Of a stretch of 7,103 nucleotides of DNA, positions 1 through 6,107 are shown one piece after another; positions within the stretch are counted from its first letter, which is position 1, and each line of letters begins with the position of its first letter. The notes under the pieces were generated by a model. That model saw nothing but the letters and a program-made list of their open reading frames with translations, was not told the origin of the DNA and searched no databases. The stretch spans positions 1-7,103 of the forward strand of contig DFGG01000182.1 of assembly GCA_002371695.1 (NCBI GenBank), in the 5' to 3' direction. Made by a program: the position numbers and the translations under genes. This stretch comes from a bacterium UBA3756. GTDB taxonomy: Bacteria > Bacteroidota > Bacteroidia > Bacteroidales > Bacteroidaceae.

Positions 1-36
1 ATGATACTTGCAATCGAAAGTGTTCGTAAAAAGTGA
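1..36 (+). CDS. 3' end of an upstream gene, probably mreD (partial)
   Basis: Frame 1 is open from the window edge and ends at TGA 34-36, giving a tail that reads ...AIESVRKK. The TGA overlaps the GTG start of mrdA as GTGA, a common arrangement for translationally coupled genes. The first ATG in the window is in this frame but is probably only an internal codon cut by the window edge. Twelve codons are too few to identify a family. MreD is inferred because mreB-mreC-mreD-mrdA-rodA is the usual gene order in Bacteroidota and many other rods. If right, it would be a small inner-membrane protein of the elongasome. Confidence 0.55.
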   Translation: MILAIESVRKK

Positions 37-1889
37 AGGAGCATAATAGTCTGGAGCAGCGGAAGTATATTATTGGGGCAGTGGCTATTCTGATAGTAAC
101 TGTCTATATTATCCGGCTATTTACGTTACAGATTACAAGCGATGACTACAAGAAGAGCGCCGACTCAAATGCCTTCCTCAAGAAAGTTGAGTTTCCTTCA
201 CGTGGTGTTATCACAGATCGTAACGGCAAACTGATGGTCTATAACCAGCCGTCGTATGATATTATGGTGGTTATGAATGAGGCTGTGGGCCATCTGGACA
301 CCTTGGAGTTTTGTAAGGCCTTAAGTATCACTAAGGAGGAGTTTGACCGCAGGATGGAGACTATCAAGGATCGCAATCGCAATCCTGGTTACTCCCGTTT
401 TACTCAGCAGCTTTTCCTGAGTCAGTTGACCGACAAGGATTTCAGCATTTTCCGTGAAAAGATGTTCCGATTCCCTGGTTTCTATGTGCAGAAGCGTAGT
501 GTTCGCTGTTATCAGAGTGGAATGGCTGCCCATGTGCTGGGTGATGTCGCAGAGGTGTCGCCTGCTGATATTGAGGAAGACGACTACTATCAGCCTGGTG
601 ACTATATTGGTAAGCAAGGGGTTGAGCGTAGTTACGAGAAGCAGTTGCGCGGCGAAAAGGGTATACAGATATTGCTGCGCGATGCTCATGGTCGCATCCA
701 GGGTCGTTATCAGAATGGTGCCTTGGACCGTAAACCCAAGCCAGGCAAGAATCTGACGCTGAGTATCGACTACGAGTTGCAGGCGCTTGGCGAACGATTG
801 ATGGAGGGGAAGATAGGTAGCATCGTCGCTATTGAGCCTTCTACAGGGGAAATACTATGCATGGTCTCCTCCCCGTCTTATGATGCCCGTATGATGGTGG
901 GACGTGAGCGTAGCAAGAACCATCGTCTGCTCAGTATGGATCCGTGGCGCCCGCTGCTCAATCGAAGCATTATGGGACTCTACCCTCCAGGGTCTACCTT
1001 TAAGACATCGCAAGGGCTTACATTCATGACTGAGGGCATTATCGATGAAAAGACACCTTATCCCTGTGGTCATGGCTTCAATTTCCGAGGACTGCATGTG
1101 GGATGTCACGGTCATGCTTCTCCCTTGCCTCTGGTACCAGCCCTCTCGACATCTTGTAACGGATTCTTTTGCTGGGGACTCTATCATATGCTCAATACGA
1201 ACATATCCAAATATGGCAGTGTTCAGAATGCGATGAATACTTGGCGTGACTATATGGTTTCTATGGGCTTCGGCTATAAGCTCGGCGTTGACTTGCCTGG
1301 CGAGAAGCGGGGCCTGATACCTAATGCCGACTTCTACGACCGTGCTTATAAGGGCTCTTGGAATGGTCTGACAATTATATCTATCTCTATTGGCCAGGGT
1401 GAGGTGCTGCTTACACCATTGCAGATAGCCAATCTGGGGGCCACTATTGCCAACCGAGGTTACTATTACGTGCCCCATGTGGTACGTAAGGTCCAGGGTG
1501 AACCTCTAGACACTGCCTTCACTCGTCGCCATTTTACTAAAGCTAATGCCAGAGCTTACGATTTCGTCGTACAGGGTATGCGCTCTTCGGCATTGGGAGG
1601 TACTTGTCATGCGCTAGCGCATTACGATTTCCAAGCCTGTGGCAAGACGGGTACTGCCCAGAACCGCGGTCACGACCACTCTGTATTTATGGGTTTTGCT
1701 CCTATGGACAAACCGAAGATAGCGGTGGCAGTGTATGTAGAAAACGGTGGATGGGGAGCTACATACGGTGTTCCCATTGGTGGACTTATTATGGAACAGT
1801 ATATTCACGGAAAACTCTCTGAGGCCTCTATGAAGAAAGCAGAGTCATTCCAAAACCGACATATAGCGTATGGCACCGAGGACAGATAA
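33..1889 (+). CDS. mrdA: Penicillin-binding protein 2 (elongation-specific peptidoglycan transpeptidase)
   Basis: Class B PBP that cross-links peptidoglycan stem peptides in the periplasm during lateral wall growth, working with RodA. It has 618 residues, close to E. coli PBP2 (about 630). Visible parts: a short cytoplasmic tail, one membrane anchor (about residues 13-33), a pedestal/dimerisation domain (about 50-215, with SRGVITDRNG at 56-65 and GKQGVERSYE at 193-202), then the transpeptidase domain. The three catalytic motifs are intact: SxxK as STFK 321-324 (nucleophile S321), SxN as SCN 374-376, and KTGT 538-541. The GTG start at 33 is chosen because the N-terminus then has normal PBP2 form and because it overlaps the upstream stop as GTGA. 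No Shine-Dalgarno is evident, which is usual in this phylum. The 3' end overlaps rodA by 20 bp. A Cys/His cluster (C345, H347, C358, H359, H361, C375) lies between the first two motifs and may bind metal. FtsI/PBP3 is less likely, given the rodA neighbour and the N-terminal layout. Confidence 0.95.
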   Translation: MKEHNSLEQRKYIIGAVAILIVTVYIIRLFTLQITSDDYKKSADSNAFLKKVEFPSRGVITDRNGKLMVYNQPSYDIMVVMNEAVGHLDTLEFCKALSITKEEFDRRMETIKDRNRNPGYSRFTQQLFLSQLTDKDFSIFREKMFRFPGFYVQKRSVRCYQSGMAAHVLGDVAEVSPADIEEDDYYQPGDYIGKQGVERSYEKQLRGEKGIQILLRDAHGRIQGRYQNGALDRKPKPGKNLTLSIDYELQALGERLMEGKIGSIVAIEPSTGEILCMVSSPSYDARMMVGRERSKNHRLLSMDPWRPLLNRSIMGLYPPGSTFKTSQGLTFMTEGIIDEKTPYPCGHGFNFRGLHVGCHGHASPLPLVPALSTSCNGFFCWGLYHMLNTNISKYGSVQNAMNTWRDYMVSMGFGYKLGVDLPGEKRGLIPNADFYDRAYKGSWNGLTIISISIGQGEVLLTPLQIANLGATIANRGYYYVPHVVRKVQGEPLDTAFTRRHFTKANARAYDFVVQGMRSSALGGTCHALAHYDFQACGKTGTAQNRGHDHSVFMGFAPMDKPKIAVAVYVENGGWGATYGVPIGGLIMEQYIHGKLSEASMKKAESFQNRHIAYGTEDR

Positions 1890-3339
1890 AAAACCGAGTG
1901 TACTGCGAAGCATCGACTGGTGGACTATTTTGATCTACCTCGCATTACTCTCTTTTGGATGGGTGAGTGTCTGTGGTGCCAGTTACACTTATGGTGAGAC
2001 GGATATCTTCAGTCTGGACAGCCGTTCTGGCATGCAGATTGTATGGATAGGTTCTTCTATTGTGTTGGGACTCTTCCTCCTTCTACTTGATGATCGTTTC
2101 TATGATACTTTTGCTTACGCCATCTTTGCTGTTCTGCTGCTACTGCTGATAGCCACCATTTTCAATCCCCATACAATTAAAGGTTCCAGGTCGTGGCTCG
2201 TGCTTGGGCCCCTTCGTGTCCAGCCGGCAGAGTTCGCAAAATTCGCTACAGCCTTGGCTTTGGCGAAATTCATGAGTACTTATGGCTATGACATCTATAA
2301 ATGGAAGGATTTCGCTATCACGCTGGCTTTCATTTTCTTACCGATGGTGTGTATTGTGCTGCAGCGCGAAACGGGGTCAGCCCTGGTCTATCTCGCTTTC
2401 TTCCTGATGCTTTATCGCGAAGGCATGTCGGGTAGCTTGTTGTTTACCGGGGTTGCAATGGTCATCTATTTCGTAGTCGGAATTCGTTTTGCCGATACAA
2501 TGTTGCTCTACACTCCCACTTCGGTGGGCAAGTTCGTTGTGCTTTTCCTGATCCAGTTGTTCTCTGGCTTGATGGTTCTTAGCTATTGCCGTGACAGGCG
2601 TGAGGCATGGTATATCTTGATAGCCTGCTTTGGGCTGACGGCAGTCTTTTTAGCCTTTTCGCTCTATGTCATTCCGTTCGACATTGTCTATGTACAGTTG
2701 GTGATGACGGCCTTGCTGATAGGTTACCTGTTATGGCAGGCGGTGGCCACACGTTTTCGCAATTATCTTTGGATAGCTCTCTTCGCACTGGGCTCGGTGG
2801 TATTCTTCAACCTGGCCGACTATGTGCTTAACAACGTGATGGAGCCCCACCAGCGTGTACGTATTAATGTGTTGCTTGGGTTGGAGGAGGATCTGAAAGG
2901 TGCGGGATATAACGTGCATCAGAGTCAGATAGCCATCGGTTCTGGTGGCATTGAAGGAAAGGGATTCCTTAACGGCACTCAGACCAAGCTGAAGTATGTT
3001 CCAGAGCAGGATACCGACTTCATATTCTGTACGGTAGGTGAAGAGGAGGGATTTATCGGCTCGGCATCCGTCCTGTTGTTGTTCCTGTTTCTCATTTTGC
3101 GCTTAATTCACTTGGCAGAACGTCAGCCTTACCGCTTTGGGCGAGTCTATGGCTATTCCGTGCTGAGCATCTTCCTGTTCCATGTGTTTATCAATGTGGG
3201 CATGGTGCTTGGCCTGACGCCTGTCATTGGCATCCCACTGCCGTTCTTTAGTTATGGCGGTTCGTCATTGTGGGGATTCACCATCCTCTTGTTTATCTTC
3301 CTGCGTATTGATGCAGGTAGAAATCTCGCGCGTACCTAA
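1870..3339 (+). CDS. rodA: RodA, SEDS-family peptidoglycan glycosyltransferase, with enlarged membrane domain
   Basis: Inner-membrane SEDS polymerase that makes glycan strands from lipid II and pairs with PBP2. Family motifs: KGSRSWLVLG 104-113 followed by QPAEFAK 118-124 (usually QPSEFAK); RETGSALVYL 166-175; then the large extracellular loop with HQRVRI 327-332, EEDLKGAGY 339-347, IAIGSGGIEGKG 354-365, TDFIF 382-386 and EEEGFIG 391-397; and LPFFSYGGSS 457-466. D341 aligns with the Asp proposed as catalytic in E. coli RodA (D262). Length is 489 residues against about 370 in E. coli. The extra roughly 100 residues lie between the helix at 188-205 and the HQRVRI loop and look like four more membrane helices. 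ATG 1870 lies inside the end of mrdA (20-bp overlap), supporting translational coupling. FtsW is the paralogue to exclude; adjacency to PBP2 and the loop sequence favour RodA. Confidence 0.94.
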   Translation: MAPRTDKKPSVLRSIDWWTILIYLALLSFGWVSVCGASYTYGETDIFSLDSRSGMQIVWIGSSIVLGLFLLLLDDRFYDTFAYAIFAVLLLLLIATIFNPHTIKGSRSWLVLGPLRVQPAEFAKFATALALAKFMSTYGYDIYKWKDFAITLAFIFLPMVCIVLQRETGSALVYLAFFLMLYREGMSGSLLFTGVAMVIYFVVGIRFADTMLLYTPTSVGKFVVLFLIQLFSGLMVLSYCRDRREAWYILIACFGLTAVFLAFSLYVIPFDIVYVQLVMTALLIGYLLWQAVATRFRNYLWIALFALGSVVFFNLADYVLNNVMEPHQRVRINVLLGLEEDLKGAGYNVHQSQIAIGSGGIEGKGFLNGTQTKLKYVPEQDTDFIFCTVGEEEGFIGSASVLLLFLFLILRLIHLAERQPYRFGRVYGYSVLSIFLFHVFINVGMVLGLTPVIGIPLPFFSYGGSSLWGFTILLFIFLRIDAGRNLART

Positions 3340-3354
3340 TTTATATATATAGGG

Positions 3355-3831
3355 TCATCTCTTCTCGATCTGCATGCCGACATCTGTAATGCCCGGCATG
3401 ATTTCCCGTTTCATGTTATGCTTTATCTGTATGAGTAGTGAATCGCCTTCGTTCAGCCGAATGGTATTTACATGAAAGGAGTATTGGTAGTGATTGATTC
3501 CTGAACCCTTCATGCGCCCATTCTTGTCGATGAGATTGCAGTTCAGTGTGTCGCTGTGATGGTAGCCAGACGGCAGTATCGTCTGATGGACCACCAAGCA
3601 GAGGCCTTGGAAAGGGAATTCGTCACTGATACGCAGACCCAGCTCTTCGTGGTAGTAGCCGGCTTCCTTCACGGGACTGATTTCGTACTTGAGCACATCG
3701 TTTTTCTCCCAACCCGCAATAGGGGTATGCTCATAGTGACTATATATTGGCAGCCGGTCGCATGCCAACAGAATGGAGGCTCCGATAGCCAGTATAATAC
3801 CGATACGCAGTGCTTGGTTACCCTTTTGCAT
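3355..3831 (-). CDS. gldH: GldH-family lipoprotein
   Basis: Predicted lipoprotein of 158 residues. A short basic N-terminus (K3, R9) is followed by a hydrophobic signal (about 10-23) and a lipobox ILLAC with lipidated C24, so signal peptidase II processing and membrane anchoring are expected. The mature part fits the GldH family as I know it: PIAGWEKNDVLKYEI 37-51, LRISDEFPFQGL 66-77, DTLNCNLIDKNGRMKGSG 94-111, and a C-terminal MKREIMPGITDVGMQIEK 140-157. In Flavobacterium johnsoniae GldH is needed for gliding; its biochemical activity is unknown to me. Many non-gliding Bacteroidales carry a homologue, so the name should not be read as proof of motility. The start ATG overlaps the end of ricT by 14 bp (ATG inside the last codons), indicating coupled translation as the last gene of the operon. 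D25 follows the lipidated Cys; the E. coli Asp+2 retention rule may not apply here. Confidence 0.85.
   Translation of the reverse strand: MQKGNQALRIGIILAIGASILLACDRLPIYSHYEHTPIAGWEKNDVLKYEISPVKEAGYYHEELGLRISDEFPFQGLCLVVHQTILPSGYHHSDTLNCNLIDKNGRMKGSGINHYQYSFHVNTIRLNEGDSLLIQIKHNMKREIMPGITDVGMQIEKR
3373..3400. other. 7-bp perfect inverted repeat near the convergent gene ends (weak terminator candidate)
   Basis: CATGCCG at 3373-3379 is matched by CGGCATG at 3394-3400, with a 14-base loop. It begins 34 bp past the rodA stop, so it could fold at the 3' end of the mrdA-rodA transcript. It lies in the C-terminal codons of gldH and is not followed by a clear T-tract on the + strand, so an intrinsic terminator is doubtful. 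The repeat could equally be a chance result of coding sequence. Confidence 0.25.
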
Positions 3832-4978
3832 TGTCGCTCGTTTTTTCTGCCTTTACATTCTCACTGGACTTATTGCCACTCGGTTTTTTCTTTTTCTTCT
3901 TTTTCTTTGCTTTGTCGAAACGACTGATGTCGCCTCCGGCCAAGTCTACGTGCTCCTTCACTGGCTTTGCATGGCCGTCTTCTTGTAGGGTGAGGGGCTT
4001 TTCGCCCTTACGGTTCATTTCAATAATCTCCTTGGCTCGACGGGCACTGATGGTCTCCAGGTTTGCGGCAATGTTCTTGTCGGTAGAGTAGCTGACGAGT
4101 CCTGCAAGTATATCGCTCTTGAAGTAATAGTAGTCGGCATCCTGAGTCTGCAGGATGATGTCCTTAGCAGGCAGACTGCGTCCTGCTTCCACATAATCAT
4201 CGACTTCATAATTCAGGCAACATTTCAGTTTGGCACACATGCCAGCCAGCTTCTGGGGGTTTAAGGAGATGTCTTGGAAACGGGCGGCATTGGTGCTCAC
4301 GCTGACGAAATTCTTCATCCAGGTGGCACAGCATAGTTCACGGCCGCACGGACCGGTACCGCCGATGCGGCCAGCTTCCTGACGGGCGCCAATCTGTTTC
4401 ATCTCGATACGCACATGGAAGGCTGCTGCCAAGTCCTTGATCAGTTGACGGAAGTCCACGCGCTCATCGGCGATGTAGTAGAAGATAGCCTTGTTGCCGT
4501 CGCCTTGATATTCCACGTCACCAATCTTCATGTCCAGTCCAAGCCCTTTGGCAATCATGCGGCTCTCTATCATGGTGGAGTGCTCGCGAGCTTTTGCTTC
4601 CTGGAACTTCTGCATGTCGGCTTCACGGGCGATACGATAGATTCGCTTGATGTCGTCTGCCGATTTCAGATTGGCCTTCTTGATCTGGAGTTTTACCAGT
4701 CGGCCTGTCAGTGTCACCACCCCGATGTCGTGGCCGGGACTTGCTTCTACGGCCACGATATCACCTTTCTTCAGGGGCAGGTTGTTTACATTGTGGTAGT
4801 ACCCTTTGCGGGTATGCTTAAACTGTACCTCCACCAAGTCGGTGTCTTCTGAATTACTTGGTACGTCAGCAAGCCAGTCGTAGGTGTTTAGTTGACGGTC
4901 TTGCCGGCCTACAGCCTGACGGCACAAGCCTCTGTCACAGCCTACTCGTATCGGATATTCTTTTGTTTTCTCTGTCAT
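3818..4978 (-). CDS. ricT: PSP1-domain protein, RicT/YaaT family, with Lys-rich tail
   Basis: Homologue of B. subtilis YaaT/RicT, which with RicA and RicF forms an Fe-S-containing complex affecting RNase Y-dependent mRNA processing, sporulation and biofilm formation. The PSP1 region spans about residues 48-235. Hallmark segments are VQFKHTRKGYY 51-61, FRQLIKDLAAAFHVRIEMKQ 176-195, IGARQEAGRIGG 196-207, PCGRELCCATW 210-220 and CAKLKCCLNYE 248-258. Six Cys form two C-x4-CC motifs (C211, C216, C217; C248, C253, C254), the expected cluster ligands; C14 and C19 form a further pair. At 386 residues it is about 110 longer than the B. subtilis protein (about 275). The excess is partly an N-terminal extension and mainly a tail with eight Lys in a row (358-365) and a Ser/Asn/Lys-rich end, probably disordered. 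It starts 12 bp after holB and overlaps gldH by 14 bp. RicA and RicF are not in the window, so the B. subtilis role cannot simply be transferred. Confidence 0.9.
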   Translation of the reverse strand: MTEKTKEYPIRVGCDRGLCRQAVGRQDRQLNTYDWLADVPSNSEDTDLVEVQFKHTRKGYYHNVNNLPLKKGDIVAVEASPGHDIGVVTLTGRLVKLQIKKANLKSADDIKRIYRIAREADMQKFQEAKAREHSTMIESRMIAKGLGLDMKIGDVEYQGDGNKAIFYYIADERVDFRQLIKDLAAAFHVRIEMKQIGARQEAGRIGGTGPCGRELCCATWMKNFVSVSTNAARFQDISLNPQKLAGMCAKLKCCLNYEVDDYVEAGRSLPAKDIILQTQDADYYYFKSDILAGLVSYSTDKNIAANLETISARRAKEIIEMNRKGEKPLTLQEDGHAKPVKEHVDLAGGDISRFDKAKKKKKKKKPSGNKSSENVKAEKTSDNAKG

Positions 4979-4990
4979 ATCGTTATATAT

Positions 4991-6103
4991 TTATTTCTGA
5001 AGCAATAATACTATCATTTGTAGCGCAAAGTCGAAGAAGACAATCTTCGCATTGGCATTCTGCCCGATGTCGCGAATGGCTCGATTGGCCAGGTCGCAGA
5101 TTGGCAGTATATTGTTCTCATTGATGAACCGGGCAAAGTTGCGGGCGAAGTTTTCTTCCTCCTGCGTCATATAGTTCAGCTCTTCCTGCCTGAAGTTGTA
5201 CATGAAGTTCTCACGGGCCATCTTGAGGAAATAGCTGAGCCATCGTTTCTGTTTCTCACGTCCGAAGGCAGCCATCACCTCGCTCCACTTCCGCAGGTCC
5301 TTGATCTTTCGCTGGTATGCCAGTCGCATCAGTGAGATATACAGGTCGAGGAATTGCTCGTTCTCAGAGCCCACTTGCAGTTCGTCGAGTGCTTTTTGCC
5401 AGTCGCCGTTCGCCAGTCTGGCTATGCGATGCGCTGCCTCCTGACTGATCCCTCGCCGTTCTATGAGTGCTTGTTCCACGCTCTCGTTGTCTATCTTCTT
5501 CACATCGATGCGCTGCACTCGGCTACGAATGGTCTCCAAGAGTTTGTCAGGCTCCTCGCAGACCATGATGAATACCGTCTGTTGGGGTGGTTCCTCAATG
5601 AGTTTGAGCAACTTGTTGGCACATTCTGTATTCATGCGTTCTGGCAGCCATACAATGCTCACTTTGTAGCCTCCCTGACTCGATTTCAACGATAGCTTGC
5701 GTACCAGGTCGTCACTCTCGCCTGCAGTGATGATGGCCTGCTGGTTCTCACCGCCCATAGCCTGCATCCACTGGTCCATCGTGAAATAGGGGCCTTCCAT
5801 GATGAGGTTGTGCCATTCCCGGGCGAAGTCATCACTCACGGGCTTGTGGTCTGAACTCATCGACGGCAGCTTGATGGTGGGATACGTAAAGTGCAGGTCG
5901 GGATGCTCCAGCTTGTCAAGCATAGCTTTGGCTGCTGCAGTGTGGTTGTCCAGCAGATAACATCCGAATGCCATGGCCAGTGCCATCTTGCCGGCTCCTT
6001 GAGGTCCGCAGAGCATCAGCGCATGGGGCAGACGATTTTCGCCGACCATCTGCATCAGACGCTCCTGCACCTCTTTCTGACCTATGACTTCACTCCAACT
6101 CAT
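4991..6103 (-). CDS. holB: DNA polymerase III clamp-loader subunit delta' (HolB)
   Basis: Subunit of the clamp loader that puts the sliding clamp on DNA in the replisome. With ATG 6103 it has 370 residues, beginning MSWSEVIGQKEVQERL. The frame stays open upstream to a TTG at 6127, but that start would run 20 bp into metF and adds eight residues unlike the family. AAA+ features: P-loop GPQGAGKM at 33-40, with the usual Ser/Thr replaced by Met; HPDLHF 67-72; WLPERMN 152-158 at the Walker B position without the usual acidic pair; NKLLKLIEEPP 163-173; and SRVQ 194-197, the SRC-motif position with the arginine finger R195 kept. A C-terminal helical collar domain follows (about 205-370). The four-Cys zinc module of most delta' and gamma/tau subunits is missing: between C48 and HPDLHF there is no further Cys. 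The pattern fits a non-hydrolysing delta' rather than DnaX. It follows metF by 4 bp and precedes ricT by 12 bp. Confidence 0.9.
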   Translation of the reverse strand: MSWSEVIGQKEVQERLMQMVGENRLPHALMLCGPQGAGKMALAMAFGCYLLDNHTAAAKAMLDKLEHPDLHFTYPTIKLPSMSSDHKPVSDDFAREWHNLIMEGPYFTMDQWMQAMGGENQQAIITAGESDDLVRKLSLKSSQGGYKVSIVWLPERMNTECANKLLKLIEEPPQQTVFIMVCEEPDKLLETIRSRVQRIDVKKIDNESVEQALIERRGISQEAAHRIARLANGDWQKALDELQVGSENEQFLDLYISLMRLAYQRKIKDLRKWSEVMAAFGREKQKRWLSYFLKMARENFMYNFRQEELNYMTQEEENFARNFARFINENNILPICDLANRAIRDIGQNANAKIVFFDFALQMIVLLLQK

Positions 6104-6107
6104 ATTA

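Noticed and set aside
855..1478. Long open frame (207 codons) on the - strand inside mrdA.
   Set aside because: It lies wholly opposite the strongly supported PBP2 transpeptidase domain and its translation shows no recognisable domain or start context.
3315..3337. AGGTA...TACCT inverted repeat at the rodA 3' end as a terminator for gldH.
   Set aside because: Only a 5-bp stem with a 13-base loop and no following T-run in the leftward direction.
3340..3354. TATATATA stretch between the convergent genes as a promoter or binding site.
   Set aside because: It lies between two gene ends with no downstream gene to serve; simple A/T-rich spacer is enough to explain it.
3884..3907. A-rich Lys run in ricT as a programmed frameshift site.
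   Set aside because: No heptamer fits X-XXY-YYZ in the coding frame, and the frame continues to a sensible end overlapping gldH.
4415..4852. Open frame of 145 codons on the + strand opposite ricT.
   Set aside because: Antisense to the conserved PSP1 coding sequence and without independent support.
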